From contig NJBK01000006.1 in assembly GCA_005223035.1 (NCBI GenBank), positions 1 through 64,000 of the forward strand: a stretch of DNA of 64,000 bases, in the 5' to 3' direction. Both the position numbers and the translations under genes were made by a program. This DNA comes from Chloroflexi bacterium B3_Chlor. GTDB lineage: Bacteria > Chloroflexota > Anaerolineae > UBA7937 > B3-Chlor. This document shows positions 7,943 through 19,169 of this stretch, piece after piece; the stretch's first letter is position 1, and every line of letters begins with the position of its first letter. Below the pieces are notes generated by a model, which was given only the letters and a program-made list of their open reading frames with translations, made no database searches and was not told where the DNA came from.

Positions 7943-9997
7943 ATGCCCGAGTTTGCGCTGGTGGCTGACTTTGAACCCACGGGTGACCAGCCTCAGGCCA
8001 TCGCCAAACTGATCGAGGGGCTGGAGAAGAGGCATACGCATCAGACGCTCCTGGGAGCGACAGGGACAGGGAAGACTTTCTGCATAGCTAACGTGATCCA
8101 GGCGGCGCAGCGTTCCACCCTCGTCATCGCCCACAACAAGACCCTTGCCGCTCAGCTATACGCCGAGTTCAAGGATTTCTTTCCCCAGAACGCGGTGGAG
8201 TATTTCGTCAGTTACTACGACTATTATCAACCGGAGGCCTACATCCCCCGCACCGACACCTACATCGAGAAGGACGCCCACATCAACGACGAGATAGACA
8301 GGCTCCGTCTGGCGGCCACGTCGGCTCTACTTAGCCGCAGGGACGTAATCATAGTAGCCAGCGTGTCCTGCATATTCGGCCTGGGCTCGCCTGAGGACTA
8401 TGGCAGGGTTGTCATCTCCTTGCAGAAGGGCGAGGTGCGCAAGCGGCAGAAAATGCTACGCCAGCTGGTAGATATCCACTACGAACGAAACGATTTCGAG
8501 CTAACTAGGGGTAAGTTCCGCGTGCGAGGAGACACGCTGGAAGTCCAGCCCGCGTACGAAGAACTGGCGTATCGCATTGAGTTTTGGGGCGACGAGATAG
8601 AGCGCATCGTAGAGGTGGATACCCTGACAGGCGAGATCCTCTCTGAGCGGGAGAGTGTGGACATCTACCCTGCAAAGCACTTCATCACGCCGGAAGACAA
8701 GCTGGTGGTGGCCATCGAGGACACCAGAAAGGAGCTGGAGGAGCGACTCGAGTTCCTGAACAGTCAGGGAAAGCTACTCGAGGCCCAGCGCCTGGAGCAC
8801 CGGACCAACTACGATCTGGAGATGTTGGAGGAGATAGGGTACTGCGCGGGCATAGAGAACTACTCACGCCATCTGGCACAGCGCCCGGTCGGCAGCCCGC
8901 CTTGGACTCTACTCGACTATTTCCCCGACGATTTCTTGCTGATCATTGACGAGTCACACATGACCGTCCCCCAGCTTCATGGCATGTACCGGGGGGACCG
9001 CTCCCGCAAGGAAACGTTGGTGGAGTATGGCTTTCGTCTGCCCTCGGCTCTGGACAACCGTCCGTTGAGGTTCGAGGAGTTTGAGAGGTACGTCTATCAG
9101 GTCATCTATACTTCCGCCACACCGGGACCCTACGAACTCGAACGCAGTGAACAGGTGGTGGACCAGGTCATCCGCCCCACCGGCTTGGTGGACCCCGAGA
9201 TCATTGTCAAGCCCACCAAGGGACAGATAGACGACCTCTTCCAGCAGATAAACGAACGTGTTGGACGAGCGGAACGGGTGCTTGTCACCACATTGACCAA
9301 GCGCATGGCCGAGGACCTGGCCGACTACCTGGCGGAGATGGGCGTCAAAGTCCAGTATCTTCATTCGGAAATCGAGACCATCGAACGGGTGGAGATACTG
9401 CGTGCGCTGCGCGGAGGTATGTACGATGTCGTGGTGGGCATCAATCTGCTGCGTGAGGGCCTGGATTTGCCAGAGGTATCCCTGGTGGCGATTCTCGACG
9501 CGGATAAGGAAGGCTTCCTTCGGTCCGAGAAAGCTCTGATTCAGACGGTGGGTAGGGTAGCACGGCACGTGAATGGGCAAGCGATTATGTACGCCGACAA
9601 AATCACCGATTCCATGCGGCGGGCGATTGACGAAACCAACCGGCGTCGCCAGAAGCAAATGGAGCATAACGAGCGACACGGCATCGAACCGCGCAGTATC
9701 GTGAAGGAGATCAAGGACCTTACCGACCAGGTACGGGCGGTGGCTGAGGAGCGAGCCGAGTACATCGTGGGCGCCGAGTTGCCCAAGGATGAAGCCGAGC
9801 GCCTGATAGAACAGTTGGAAAAGCGGATGAAAGCGGTAGCAGCCGAGTTGGAATTCGAGAAGGCTGCCATGCTTCGCGACCAGATCTTCGAGTTGAGGCA
9901 GGCGCTGCAAGACGATGAGTTGCCCGAGTGGGAACGGGTACGACAGCAGGAAAGTCAAAGGCGCTTGGGCCAGAGTAAACAGACATTCGCATCATGA
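7943..9997 (+). CDS. uvrB: excinuclease ABC subunit B
   Basis: Full-length UvrB (684 residues), the DNA-loading helicase-like subunit of nucleotide excision repair. Visible marks are Walker A GATGTGKT near residue 40, the beta-hairpin region [14 protein letters not shown] that clamps DNA, the DESH Walker B variant, helicase motifs V and VI in [14 protein letters not shown] and QTVGRVARH, and a C-terminal UVR domain ([24 protein letters not shown]) that contacts UvrC. The start has GGAGGAAG seven bases upstream. uvrA follows after 15 bp, so the two damage-recognition subunits are made together; no uvrC is in the window. Confidence 0.98.
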   Translation: MPEFALVADFEPTGDQPQAIAKLIEGLEKRHTHQTLLGATGTGKTFCIANVIQAAQRSTLVIAHNKTLAAQLYAEFKDFFPQNAVEYFVSYYDYYQPEAYIPRTDTYIEKDAHINDEIDRLRLAATSALLSRRDVIIVASVSCIFGLGSPEDYGRVVISLQKGEVRKRQKMLRQLVDIHYERNDFELTRGKFRVRGDTLEVQPAYEELAYRIEFWGDEIERIVEVDTLTGEILSERESVDIYPAKHFITPEDKLVVAIEDTRKELEERLEFLNSQGKLLEAQRLEHRTNYDLEMLEEIGYCAGIENYSRHLAQRPVGSPPWTLLDYFPDDFLLIIDESHMTVPQLHGMYRGDRSRKETLVEYGFRLPSALDNRPLRFEEFERYVYQVIYTSATPGPYELERSEQVVDQVIRPTGLVDPEIIVKPTKGQIDDLFQQINERVGRAERVLVTTLTKRMAEDLADYLAEMGVKVQYLHSEIETIERVEILRALRGGMYDVVVGINLLREGLDLPEVSLVAILDADKEGFLRSEKALIQTVGRVARHVNGQAIMYADKITDSMRRAIDETNRRRQKQMEHNERHGIEPRSIVKEIKDLTDQVRAVAEERAEYIVGAELPKDEAERLIEQLEKRMKAVAAELEFEKAAMLRDQIFELRQALQDDELPEWERVRQQESQRRLGQSKQTFAS

Positions 9998-10012
9998 TGT
10001 CATGAGGTGCAA

Positions 10013-12883
10013 ATGCCGCAGGACAAGATAGTCGTTCATGGAGCAAGAGAACATAACCTTAAGAACATAGACGTGGAGATCCCGCGAGACAAGTTCGTGG
10101 TCATCACTGGCATCTCTGGTTCGGGCAAGTCCAGCCTAGCCTTCGACACCATATATGCGGAGGGGCAACGCCGGTACGTGGAATCTCTGTCGGCCTATGC
10201 CCGTCAGTTCCTGGGCCAGATGGAGAAGCCCAGTGTGGATCAGATAGAGGGGCTTTCCCCCGCGGTGAGCATAGACCAGAGAGGGGTCAGCCATAACCCG
10301 CGCAGTACGGTTGGCACGGCGACGGAGATCTACGATTACCTGCGTCTCCTGTACGCTCGCATTGGCACGCCCCACTGCCCCCAGTGCGGAAGGGTGATCA
10401 CCCAACAGTCGGCCGAACAGATCGTTGATTCCATACTGGAGCTTGCTCCCGGAACTCGCATCATGATTCTCGCGCCTCTGGTCAAAGACCGCAAGGGCCA
10501 TCACCAGAGGATCTTCGAGGACGTGCGAAAGGCCGGATATGTGCGAATCCGGGTAAACGGTGAACTGCGAGATGTGGACGAGGAGATCGAGCTGGAACGC
10601 TACAAGAAGCACACCATCGAGGTGGTGGTAGACCGATTGATCATAGGCGAAGACCTTGAGGAATTGGACTCCTTCCGCTCGCGTCTCACCGATTCCATAG
10701 AGACGGCCCTCCCCTTGGGCGACGGATTGGTCATAGTGACCGATGTCTCAAGGAAACGACCGCGTGACCTGCTCTTCTCCGAGCACTTCGCATGCGCGCA
10801 CTGCGGTATCAACTTGGGCGAGATAGAGCCACGTACCTTCTCCTTCAACAGCCCTCACGGCGCCTGCCCAACCTGTCAGGGTATCGGCACCAAGATGGAC
10901 ATAGACCCTGATCTCGTGATACCAGACAAGAACCTGTCCCTCAACGAAGGAGCGCTACACCCCTGGAGCCGGAGTCTCCAGCCCGTGACCTACTACTCGC
11001 AGTTGATCGCAGCGGTCGCCCGGCACTTCGGTTTCTCCACTGACGTGCCCATTCGAGAGCTGACTCCCGAGCAAGCAGACATCCTCCTGTACGGCAGCGG
11101 GGACGAGGAGATAGCCCTCCGCTACAGGAATCAGCAGGGCAGAAGACGACAATGGGAGACGACGTATGAAGGTGTGATCCCCAACCTGGAGCGGCGGCAC
11201 CGGGAGACCAACTCCGACTACATGCGCAGCGAAATCGAGCGATACATGGCCACCAACCCTTGCCCAGCGTGTGGCGGAAAGCGCCTCAAGCCGGAGAGCC
11301 TGGCGGTCACCATCGCCAGCAAGTCCATCGATCAAGTCACGGCTATGTCCGTGAGCGAGGCGCTGACGTTCTTCGAGGACGTACCGAAGCAGCTTTCCAA
11401 GAGAGAACTGGCCATTGGCGAACGGATTCTGAAGGAAATCCGAGAACGCTTGGGCTTCATGGTGAACGTAGGACTAGACTACCTGACCCTGAACCGTTCC
11501 GCAACCACGCTGGCTGGCGGAGAGGCGCAACGACTCCGTCTGGCCACCCAGATCGGCTCACAACTGATGGGCGTGCTGTACATCCTGGACGAGCCCAGCA
11601 TTGGTCTTCACCAGAGAGACAACAAGCGCCTCATCCGCACCCTGATGAAGATGAGAGACCTGGGTAACACCCTGCTGGTGGTGGAGCACGACGAGGAAAC
11701 AATGCGTTCCGCCGACTACATTATCGACCTGGGTCCGGGAGCCGGCGACCATGGGGGACATGTCGTGGCCGCAGGGAGCATCGAGGATATCATTGCGGCC
11801 CCGGATTCTGTAACGGGACAGTACTTGTCCCGAAAACGCACCATTCCTGTGCCAGGCAGTCGTCGCTCAGGCAACGGCAAGACCTTGGTCATACAGGGAG
11901 CGGCGGAACACAACCTGAAAGAGATAGACGTCAGCATGCCCCTGGGTAGGCTGATCTGCATCACGGGCGTGTCCGGGTCGGGAAAGAGCACTCTGCTGGT
12001 AGACGTGCTGTACAAGCGGCTGGCACAGATATTGCACCGGGCCAAGGCGAAGCCGGGCCGTCACGAAGATGTCTCAGGCGTGGAGCATCTGGACAAGGTG
12101 ATCAACATTGACCAGTCACCTATTGGGCGTACTCCCCGTTCCAACCCTGGAACCTACACCAACGTCTTCACCTACATCAGGGAGCTTTTCGCCAGTCTGC
12201 CCGAAGCCAAGATAAGGGGCTACAAGCCAGGACGTTTCTCGTTCAACGTCAAGGGTGGGCGCTGCGAGGCCTGCCAAGGCGATGGTATCATCAAGATAGA
12301 GATGCACTTCCTGCCCGACATCCACGTTCCTTGCGAAGTGTGCAAGGGCAAGCGCTTCAACCGCGAGACTCTGCAAGTCAGATACAAGGGAAAGAACATC
12401 GCCGAGGTCCTGGACATGACGATCGAGGAGAACATGCAGTTCTTCGACAAGATCCCTCGCATCAAGCGGAAACTAGAAACCCTTTGGGACGTGGGACTGG
12501 GCTATATCAGACTGGGTCAATCTTCCACCACACTATCTGGAGGCGAGGCCCAACGAATAAAGCTGTCCAGAGAGCTCTCCAAGCGAGCCACGGGCAGGAC
12601 GCTGTACATCCTCGACGAGCCGACCACCGGACTCCACTTCGAGGACATCAAACGCCTCCTGGACGTGCTGAACAGATTGGTGGACGCCGGCAACACGGTC
12701 ATCGTCATCGAGCACAACCTGGACGTGATCAAGTGCGCTGACTGGATCATAGACCTGGGACCTGAGGGGGGCGATGAAGGGGGATACGTCATCGCCGAGG
12801 GCACACCCGAAGAGGTGATGAAGATGCCTCAGTCCTACACCGGCCAGTTCCTGAAAAGGGTTCTCGACGGGCGTGGAACCTGA
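10013..12883 (+). CDS. uvrA: excinuclease ABC subunit A
   Basis: Full-length UvrA (about 956 residues) with two ABC ATPase modules: Walker [12 protein letters not shown] near the N-terminus and [11 protein letters not shown] near residue 660, each with an LAGGEAQR or LSGGEAQR signature. The zinc-binding cysteines are present (CAHC with CPTC; CEAC with CEVC). It scans DNA for lesions as a dimer and loads UvrB. The ATG at 10013, preceded by GAGGTG, fits the usual start [16 protein letters not shown] better than the GTG two codons earlier. Confidence 0.98.
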   Translation: MPQDKIVVHGAREHNLKNIDVEIPRDKFVVITGISGSGKSSLAFDTIYAEGQRRYVESLSAYARQFLGQMEKPSVDQIEGLSPAVSIDQRGVSHNPRSTVGTATEIYDYLRLLYARIGTPHCPQCGRVITQQSAEQIVDSILELAPGTRIMILAPLVKDRKGHHQRIFEDVRKAGYVRIRVNGELRDVDEEIELERYKKHTIEVVVDRLIIGEDLEELDSFRSRLTDSIETALPLGDGLVIVTDVSRKRPRDLLFSEHFACAHCGINLGEIEPRTFSFNSPHGACPTCQGIGTKMDIDPDLVIPDKNLSLNEGALHPWSRSLQPVTYYSQLIAAVARHFGFSTDVPIRELTPEQADILLYGSGDEEIALRYRNQQGRRRQWETTYEGVIPNLERRHRETNSDYMRSEIERYMATNPCPACGGKRLKPESLAVTIASKSIDQVTAMSVSEALTFFEDVPKQLSKRELAIGERILKEIRERLGFMVNVGLDYLTLNRSATTLAGGEAQRLRLATQIGSQLMGVLYILDEPSIGLHQRDNKRLIRTLMKMRDLGNTLLVVEHDEETMRSADYIIDLGPGAGDHGGHVVAAGSIEDIIAAPDSVTGQYLSRKRTIPVPGSRRSGNGKTLVIQGAAEHNLKEIDVSMPLGRLICITGVSGSGKSTLLVDVLYKRLAQILHRAKAKPGRHEDVSGVEHLDKVINIDQSPIGRTPRSNPGTYTNVFTYIRELFASLPEAKIRGYKPGRFSFNVKGGRCEACQGDGIIKIEMHFLPDIHVPCEVCKGKRFNRETLQVRYKGKNIAEVLDMTIEENMQFFDKIPRIKRKLETLWDVGLGYIRLGQSSTTLSGGEAQRIKLSRELSKRATGRTLYILDEPTTGLHFEDIKRLLDVLNRLVDAGNTVIVIEHNLDVIKCADWIIDLGPEGGDEGGYVIAEGTPEEVMKMPQSYTGQFLKRVLDGRGT

Positions 12884-12909
12884 CGAAGCGGTAGGCAGGA
12901 CGGTTGCAC

Positions 12910-13869
12910 ATGGAGCAGTGGAAGAATCTCCTGAACGGCGACCCAATCGACTGGCTGCTGGAAGAGAGCGACCCATCAGCCCGGTATTTCACCCTGGGCA
13001 AGTTGCTCGATCGCCCTGAGGATGACACAGAGGTGATCGCCGCCAGAGTAGCGATCAGTACGTCAGAACCTGTGCGAAGGATGCTGGACGCCCAGCGTCC
13101 CCAGGGATATTGGGGTCGAGACAAGAGACCCTACCACAGCGTGACGAAGCACTTGATCACACTGGAGCACCTGGGCTACCAAGGGGACGATGAGCGAGTC
13201 AAGAACGCTATCGAGTATCTCTTCACCAACGCCCAGATGAAGGATGGAGCCTTCACCGCCGCGGAATTCGAAAAGGGTCGCCCGGGAGTAGTTCCCTGCT
13301 TCACGGCCAATGCCGTCCACTTCCTGCACTGGTTCGGCTACGGCGAAGATGAGCGCACTCAGAGAGCGTTGGACTACCTGCTGCGCACCCAGCGAGATGA
13401 TGACGGCTGGCTCTGCTTCGAGCGTGTCAAGAAGACGCATGCCTGTTTCTGGGCCACGGCCAAGGCGCTGAGAGCTCTGGAGATGCTGCCCCCTGAGCAG
13501 CAAACCACTGAGGTGAGAGCGGCTCGCCAGCGAGCGATCAGCCTCTTCCTGAGTAGCGGCCTATACAGACACCACAGCGAATTCGGCAAAGTCAGTCCCA
13601 GCTGGTTCCAGTTCGGACGCCCCCTGTTCGCCAGCACCGACGTCTTGGAAGTCCTGGAACTCATGGCCCCCTACGTCTCGCCCGACGACGAGCGAATACA
13701 GGAGGGGCTGGAGATCGTATTGAACAAGCAGGACGAGAATGGTCGCTGGCCGGCTGAGAGACGAATGCCGGTGAAAAAGACTTTTCCCATCGAGTTTGAG
13801 GAGACAGGCCAGCCCAGCAAGTGGGTCACATTGCATGCCGTCAACATACTAAGGCGACTATACTCGTAG
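12910..13869 (+). CDS. alpha/alpha-toroid protein of the prenyltransferase/squalene-cyclase-like family
   Basis: About 319 residues with repeated QxxDGxW-like elements (QRDDDGWLC, KQDENGRWP) and helix pairs typical of the squalene-hopene cyclase/prenyltransferase toroid. It lacks the DxDD or DxD catalytic motifs, so it is unlikely to be a cyclase. The C-terminal GQPSKWVTLHAVNIL is a strongly conserved signature of this uncharacterised family, which databases often mislabel. It follows uvrA by 26 bp and precedes a GNAT gene by 25 bp, so it is in the same transcription unit; its role is unknown. The ATG at 12910 fits the GCAGGA ribosome site better than the TTG at 12904. Confidence 0.75.
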   Translation: MEQWKNLLNGDPIDWLLEESDPSARYFTLGKLLDRPEDDTEVIAARVAISTSEPVRRMLDAQRPQGYWGRDKRPYHSVTKHLITLEHLGYQGDDERVKNAIEYLFTNAQMKDGAFTAAEFEKGRPGVVPCFTANAVHFLHWFGYGEDERTQRALDYLLRTQRDDDGWLCFERVKKTHACFWATAKALRALEMLPPEQQTTEVRAARQRAISLFLSSGLYRHHSEFGKVSPSWFQFGRPLFASTDVLEVLELMAPYVSPDDERIQEGLEIVLNKQDENGRWPAERRMPVKKTFPIEFEETGQPSKWVTLHAVNILRRLYS

Positions 13870-13894
13870 CGGTTCCACCTTCCCGAACTGAGAT

Positions 13895-14455
13895 ATGGAA
13901 TACAAACCGCTGGTGCAAGACTCTATCCCCAGGCTACAGGAGATCAGGGCAGACTATGTGTCTGACAGGCATCTCCGGGTCACAAAGACCGGTGACGGCC
14001 TTCAGGTAGGATTCGCTCTGCGGATCGAGGGATTGGAGCAGCCTTTTCGCAGCCAGGGGATAAGCATTGTCAGACAAAAGGATAAGGACCTAGTCAGAAG
14101 CCGCATCGGCCAGCACGCGCTGCAACTCGTGGTGGAAGAGAACGGCCGGTTGGTGGGCCTCCTCGACGCACAGGTGGAGGCCTGGCGGAGGGTCCTCAAG
14201 GTGTGGAACTTGCTGGTGGACGAGGAATACCGTCGTCAGGGAATAGGTACGGAGTTGATGAGAAGGGCCCATGAGTTCGCCAGAGAGAACGATTGCCGCG
14301 CCATCGCCGCGGAAACGCAGACCACCAACTGGCCTGCGCTGAAGTTCTATCTCAAGATGGGTTTCCGAGTCTGTGGCGTGGACGACCACTCCTACACCAA
14401 CCGCGACGTTGAACGTAAAGAGGTCGCCCTGTTCCTGTACCGCGAACTACCATGA
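13895..14455 (+). CDS. GNAT-family N-acetyltransferase
   Basis: The 186-residue protein has a clear GNAT core: LLVDEEYRRQGIGTELMRRA contains the acetyl-CoA pyrophosphate loop (Arg-Arg-Gln-Gly-Ile-Gly), followed by AETQTTNWPALKFYLKMGF, the usual motif B. Such enzymes acetylate small amines or protein N-termini and have varied substrates; this one cannot be assigned. Its stop overlaps the miaB start (ATGA), so the two are coupled. Confidence 0.85.
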   Translation: MEYKPLVQDSIPRLQEIRADYVSDRHLRVTKTGDGLQVGFALRIEGLEQPFRSQGISIVRQKDKDLVRSRIGQHALQLVVEENGRLVGLLDAQVEAWRRVLKVWNLLVDEEYRRQGIGTELMRRAHEFARENDCRAIAAETQTTNWPALKFYLKMGFRVCGVDDHSYTNRDVERKEVALFLYRELP

Positions 14456-15750
14456 AGTACCACATCTGGACCATCGGCTGCCAAATGAACAAAGCCGATT
14501 CCTGGCACGCGGCCCAGGAGTTGGAGGCACAAGGTCACGTCCCCACCAAGAGTGCCGAGGACGCAGACATCGTAGTATTGAACACCTGCGTGGTGCGCCA
14601 GAGCGCCGAGGACAAGGTTTACGGCCGCCTCAGTTCCCTCAAACCTCTGAAGCGCCACAACCCGCATGCCGCCGTTGTCGTGATGGGCTGTCTGGTCGAG
14701 GAAGACAGCACCGCTCTGCAGGAATGCTTCCCCTTCGTGGATCTCTTTCTCCCTCCCTCCGATGTCCAGGGCTTGATGAGCTTGGTAACAGACAAATGGG
14801 GAGATGCAAGTTCCCAGGCTGGTGCTACCGCCTCACCCGTCCCAGTGTCCTGCCACGTCCCGGTCATGCAAGGTTGTGACAACCTCTGCACCTACTGTAT
14901 CGTGCGCCTTCGGAGAGGCAAGGAGCGAAGCCGTCCGGTGGCCGAGATCGTGGAGGAAGTGCTGTGTTTGGCGCAGCGTGGGGCACGAGAAGTGACTCTC
15001 TTGGGCCAGAATGTGGACGCCTACGGTCATGGCCTCCCCGGCCAGCCCGACCTGGCGGACTTGCTACGAACCGTCCACGAAGTGGATGACCTCTGGCGCA
15101 TAAGGTTTCTCACATCCCACCCCAATGACATGAGTGACGGGATCATCGAAGCCGTGGCCGAGCTGGACAAAGTCTGCGAACACATAGAGTTGCCTGTGCA
15201 AGCAGGCCATGATCTGACCCTCAAGCGTATGGGCCGAGGGTACACTGTGAACCAGTACCGTCGCCTCGTCGAGCGCATACGGGACCATGTGCCAGGCGTT
15301 GCCCTTGCCACAGACGTCATCGTGGGGTTCCCCGGTGAGACAGAGGACCAATTCCAGGCCACCTACGAACTGCTGGCCGAGCAGAGGTTCGACGTAGTCC
15401 ACGTGGCGGCCTACTCTCCTCGTCCTGGCACTCCAGCCGCTCGCCTCGATGACGATGTTCCCCAGCAGCAGAAAGAACGTCGCCGGCGATTGATAGAGGA
15501 ACTCCAGCGGCAAATCGCCGCCGAAATCAACCACGAACTGCTGGAGTCAACCACTGAGATACTGGTCGAGGACAAACACAAGGGGAAGTGGAGGGGTCGA
15601 ACTCGCACTAACAAGCTGGTGTTCTTCAACGATGATGCAGATTGGAGGGGAAAGCTGGCGCGGGTGGAGGTCACTTGGGCAGGGCCATGGTCCATGCAGG
15701 GAAAGCTCAGAATGACTGATCTCGCCTCAGGTTCACTGCCCTTCCCATAG
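14452..15750 (+). CDS. miaB: tRNA-2-methylthio-N6-dimethylallyladenosine synthase (MiaB-type methylthiotransferase)
   Basis: The 432-residue radical-SAM methylthiotransferase has the three expected parts. The N-terminal UPF0004 domain supplies cluster cysteines in TIGCQMN, NTCVVR and MGCLVEED. The radical SAM motif is CDNLCTYC near residue 140. A C-terminal TRAM domain starts at about residue 370. It adds a methylthio group to i6A37 of tRNAs reading UNN codons, using two [4Fe-4S] clusters. MiaB is preferred over RimO or MtaB because of the Gly-Cys-Gln-Met-Asn N-terminal motif. It ends the plus-strand run that starts at uvrB. Confidence 0.92.
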   Translation: MKYHIWTIGCQMNKADSWHAAQELEAQGHVPTKSAEDADIVVLNTCVVRQSAEDKVYGRLSSLKPLKRHNPHAAVVVMGCLVEEDSTALQECFPFVDLFLPPSDVQGLMSLVTDKWGDASSQAGATASPVPVSCHVPVMQGCDNLCTYCIVRLRRGKERSRPVAEIVEEVLCLAQRGAREVTLLGQNVDAYGHGLPGQPDLADLLRTVHEVDDLWRIRFLTSHPNDMSDGIIEAVAELDKVCEHIELPVQAGHDLTLKRMGRGYTVNQYRRLVERIRDHVPGVALATDVIVGFPGETEDQFQATYELLAEQRFDVVHVAAYSPRPGTPAARLDDDVPQQQKERRRRLIEELQRQIAAEINHELLESTTEILVEDKHKGKWRGRTRTNKLVFFNDDADWRGKLARVEVTWAGPWSMQGKLRMTDLASGSLPFP

Positions 15751-15841
15751 AGCGCCGTCCTCCTCGTTCAAACCCCATCGATCACTGCAGCCTCACTCTC
15801 GATGAAAGGGCCGTCGGTGCAAGGTCAGGGGTGCCGGCGGC

Positions 15842-17476
15842 CTAACTCACGTCGGCCCGGCTCTGAACGGTGTCTACTCCCTTGATGGGTAAGCGCACGG
15901 TAAAGGTGCTGCCCTTCCCGGCCTCGGTCTGTACCTCGATAGTGCCACCATGGTTCTTGACGATGCCGTAGGACACAGGGAGGCCCAGCCCGGTGCCGGC
16001 CAGTGGTCCGCCTCCCAATGGCCCCTTGGTGGTCACAAAAGGCTCGAACAAGCGGTCCATGATGTGATCCGGCACTCCGGAACCTGTGTCACAGAAGGCG
16101 ATCACTACCTCCTCCTGATCCTGCTTGATCTCCACTGTCAGAGTGCCACCCCCTGGAAACATTGCATCCCGGGCATTGGTCAACAGGTTCAGGCACACCT
16201 GAGATACTTGGCCCGTATCACAAATGATGGGAGGAACCGCAGAGAACTTCCGTGCAAGCTTGATGTTGACTCTTTCCAGATCCATTTCCATCAACCGCAG
16301 AGGGCTCTCAACCGCCTCGGTCACATCGGCCAACTCCATTGTAGGCTCCTCCCTCCTGGCAAAAGCCAGGAGATTCGAACTGATCCGCTTGGCCCTGTCA
16401 ACGCTATGGACGACCACGCCTAGCGCTTCCTTGATCTCGTCCAAGTCATCAGACATCAGACCCATCTGAGCGTGTCCCAAGATGGCGGCCAAGAGGTTGT
16501 TGAATTCGTGAGCCACGCCCGCAGCCAGCGTACCGACACTAGCGAGCTTCGACGATTCGATCAACTCCTCCTGAGATCGCTTCAGGTGGCCCATGTTCTT
16601 CCTGAGCTCATCGTACAGAGTAGCGTTTTCGATACTGATTGCCGCGTAGTCAGCCAAGGCAGAGAGCGCGTGCTCGTCGTCCCCACTGAATTCCTGATCA
16701 GATACCTGATTGTCGACCGACAACACGCCGATGACTTCTCCTCTCAACTGCAGAGGCACGTGGAGTAGGGATTTCACAAAATATCCGGTCTTCACTTTGA
16801 AGTCGCGTCCCGTTCCCTTCCCGCCATGTCTCACGGGTTTGCCGGTCTGCACCACCTGCCCAGCCAGACTGTCTTCGACCTTGACCCTGAAACCCTGGGC
16901 CTCAGCCTCGCCTAGATTTCTCCCCGCTCTAAGGTAGAGATCGTTGGTCTCAGGATCGACCAGTAGCAGGAAGCCTTCCTCAGCCTTGGTAACGTAAACC
17001 CCGGCCTCCACTATGCAGCTCAACAACTCTTCGAGGTCCATCAAAGACACGACCGACGTCCCAACAGCGGAGAGTATGGTAAGCTGTTCGTTCTCCCTGC
17101 GCAGTCTGGTTTCGCCGAGAGCGCGCTCGATAGCGTCTACCACTTGTGCCGGGGTAAAGGGCTTGATGATATAGTCCTTCACCCCAAGACGAAAGGCCTC
17201 CACCGCCAGGCTCTCGGACCCATAAGCGGTCATCAGGATGATGGGCACATTGCCTCGCTCCTCTTGCACGGCCTTCACGATCTGCAAACCGGACATATCT
17301 GGCAACTGCAAATCGAGCAACAGAATATCAGGGTTCTCCAAGCACAGTTTGCTCACTCCCTGCTCCCCGCTGGCAGCAGTCAAGACCTCATAACCATGCA
17401 AAGGCAATACGTCCTCCGCTAGGATTCTCAGGAACTCTGGACTGTCTTCGACAACAAGGATCTTCTCGCCAGCCAT
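15842..17476 (-). CDS. receiver-GAF-histidine kinase (paralogue 1)
   Basis: A 544-residue soluble signalling protein. An N-terminal receiver domain (phosphoacceptor Asp in DILLLDLQLPD, Lys in DYIIKPF) is followed by a GAF domain at about 145-290, then HisKA (GVAHEFNNLLA) and HATPase (NLLTNARDAM, GTGLGLPVSYGI). The receiver-first order means it is probably controlled by another kinase and then signals onward. No transmembrane segment or DNA-binding domain is present. It is closely related to the kinase at 19166-20821 across all domains. It has its own promoter at 17526-17554. Confidence 0.92.
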   Translation of the reverse strand: MAGEKILVVEDSPEFLRILAEDVLPLHGYEVLTAASGEQGVSKLCLENPDILLLDLQLPDMSGLQIVKAVQEERGNVPIILMTAYGSESLAVEAFRLGVKDYIIKPFTPAQVVDAIERALGETRLRRENEQLTILSAVGTSVVSLMDLEELLSCIVEAGVYVTKAEEGFLLLVDPETNDLYLRAGRNLGEAEAQGFRVKVEDSLAGQVVQTGKPVRHGGKGTGRDFKVKTGYFVKSLLHVPLQLRGEVIGVLSVDNQVSDQEFSGDDEHALSALADYAAISIENATLYDELRKNMGHLKRSQEELIESSKLASVGTLAAGVAHEFNNLLAAILGHAQMGLMSDDLDEIKEALGVVVHSVDRAKRISSNLLAFARREEPTMELADVTEAVESPLRLMEMDLERVNIKLARKFSAVPPIICDTGQVSQVCLNLLTNARDAMFPGGGTLTVEIKQDQEEVVIAFCDTGSGVPDHIMDRLFEPFVTTKGPLGGGPLAGTGLGLPVSYGIVKNHGGTIEVQTEAGKGSTFTVRLPIKGVDTVQSRADVS

Positions 17477-17525
17477 GATACCCTACATGCAACCCGTCCG
17501 CGCTGCTCAGACCATGCTTGCCGAT

Positions 17526-17554
17526 ATTGTACGTTCTCCACCGTGTATTGTCAA
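17526..17554 (-). promoter_or_regulatory. sigma70-like promoter of kinase paralogue 1
   Basis: Reading the minus strand, TTGACA (17554-17549), 17 bp and TACAAT (17531-17526) lie about 50 bp ahead of the ATG. The remainder of the 358-bp gap to 17834 contains nothing I can identify. Confidence 0.6.
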
Positions 17555-17834
17555 GATATGTAGCCGGAGATGGATCGGAGTTCAGCGTCCTCTTGCAGTC
17601 CTGAAAGACTCTGGCGGGTCCGACGCGAACCACAGAGACAGATCGTCGTGGCCTGCGGTGGGTCCGATCTTGAGTTTGGGGACGAAGACTGGGAACCAGC
17701 AAATCAGATGGAGAGACCCGTCCTTCGTCTCACAGGAAGCCTCTTATGACTCCCCGAGCCATCACCGAGATTAGCCATGGGGAAGCCAGGTCAGGAGGTT
17801 TACGCTGGGAGATGGTGGACTCAGCGGAGGGGGC

Positions 17835-19169
17835 TCAGAGTTCCTCATCCAGTTTGACACCAAGACTCGCGGCCCTTCCTTCCGGATGCAAGACTACGGA
17901 CACCTCTAGGTCGCTGGAGGCGATGAGAACCCCCAAGACACGCTCCTGATCTCCCGTACTGTAATCGCCTCTGTCAGCGTCGTGCCCCTGCTTCAGCAGG
18001 TTCATGGCGCTGGACGAGTCCATGTGCCCGAAGCCGCTGCTCAGCAAGTGAGATAGTTCCTCCAAGCGCGCCCGACTGCTCTCGTTGTCACCACCAGATG
18101 AGACCAGTTGCGTTTCCGAAAGGCTCGGATCCAGATAGTGATTGGTGCGCACGACAAGGTCGTTGTCAGCTTCGAAGATGGCGTACTGATGGGCTGAGAA
18201 CTCCAAGGCCTGAGCGTCCGCCGGCTTGCCATCACCGATGACGACATTGTAACCGGTCGTACGCTCAGCGCTAGCGATCAGCCGTAATGCCGTGCGGATG
18301 TCTCCTGCATACTGAAGCACTTCACGTAACAGGAAAGGCAGTGGGATGCCGTCCAGCGAGGCATCCTGAGATGGCGAGGGCAAGCCTGCCACTGATATCC
18401 TCTCCTCATTCAAACCCATGGTAACCCCAACCATGCCGGGCCACCCAACCGCGACAAAGGTGTTACCGACGTCGGGCCGGTACAGGATGAGGAGGAGATC
18501 TTGAAGATAGGGGGCGGGAGAAGCGAAATCAAGCCCCTGCAACAGTTTGCGATCCTCGGTGCCCTGGCCAAAGATGGCGAACGTCCCTCCTACAGGATGA
18601 CAGAGAGCGTTCCCGGTCGAGTCCCTTTCGACCGTTGCGGGTGCGCTGGACAGAACTGCCCTGGGTCCCATCTGAGGGATGAACAGTGGGTACAATGAGA
18701 AGAAAAGTTCCTGCAGCCCCCGCCGGGGCGTGGGCTCACAGATCAAGTCATGGTAGCTGTTCAGAAGCAGGACATCGGAGTAGGAGAGGCCCGCCCCATC
18801 AGCCAGACCACGCATCTCATCCCGATACTCGGAAGGAAGGTAGGTTTCGAGGCGTCGAGCATGATGAAGGAGCAACAGATGAGAAACCTGGCCTTGCAGC
18901 ATCAGCCTCTCGAAGACCTGATCCTGTAGCCCAGCCCTGATCTCGTGCCGTAGCAGGACCCCGTGCTGGTACCCCATGTCGTAGGGGGTGCCCGTGAGGC
19001 GGAGGATGCGCAACCCCTGACGCTCCTCAAGCCGCCCATCGTGGTAACGGCGCACAAGATCCGCGGTTACAGGTTCAGGTAAAGTCGCCTCCGGTCGGGG
19101 ACCCAGCCAGGATATGAGGGTGGTCACCATGAAGATCAGAGGAACCACCAGCCTGCCTGATAGTCTCAC
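17835..19169 (-). CDS. secreted C45-like (acyl-coenzyme A:6-APA acyltransferase-type) Ntn hydrolase
   Basis: The 444-residue product starts with a signal peptide or anchor (LVVPLIFMVTTLISWLG). GTPYDMGYQHGVLL is a hallmark of the C45/choloylglycine-hydrolase-like group, and the stretch from CHPVGGTFAIFG to LQGLDFA matches the region where the nucleophile Cys is exposed by autocleavage. Relatives cleave or transfer acyl groups on amides, and some act on phospholipids or acyl-homoserine lactones; substrate here is unknown. Its GTG start overlaps the stop of the kinase upstream (GTGA), so the hydrolase and kinase are translated together, which suggests that the sensor controls, or senses a product of, this exported enzyme. 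Confidence 0.75.
   Translation of the reverse strand: MRLSGRLVVPLIFMVTTLISWLGPRPEATLPEPVTADLVRRYHDGRLEERQGLRILRLTGTPYDMGYQHGVLLRHEIRAGLQDQVFERLMLQGQVSHLLLLHHARRLETYLPSEYRDEMRGLADGAGLSYSDVLLLNSYHDLICEPTPRRGLQELFFSLYPLFIPQMGPRAVLSSAPATVERDSTGNALCHPVGGTFAIFGQGTEDRKLLQGLDFASPAPYLQDLLLILYRPDVGNTFVAVGWPGMVGVTMGLNEERISVAGLPSPSQDASLDGIPLPFLLREVLQYAGDIRTALRLIASAERTTGYNVVIGDGKPADAQALEFSAHQYAIFEADNDLVVRTNHYLDPSLSETQLVSSGGDNESSRARLEELSHLLSSGFGHMDSSSAMNLLKQGHDADRGDYSTGDQERVLGVLIASSDLEVSVVLHPEGRAASLGVKLDEEL

Noticed and set aside
8954..9958. A 334-codon antisense frame within uvrB
   Set aside because: uvrB is unambiguous over its full length; the antisense product has no family features.
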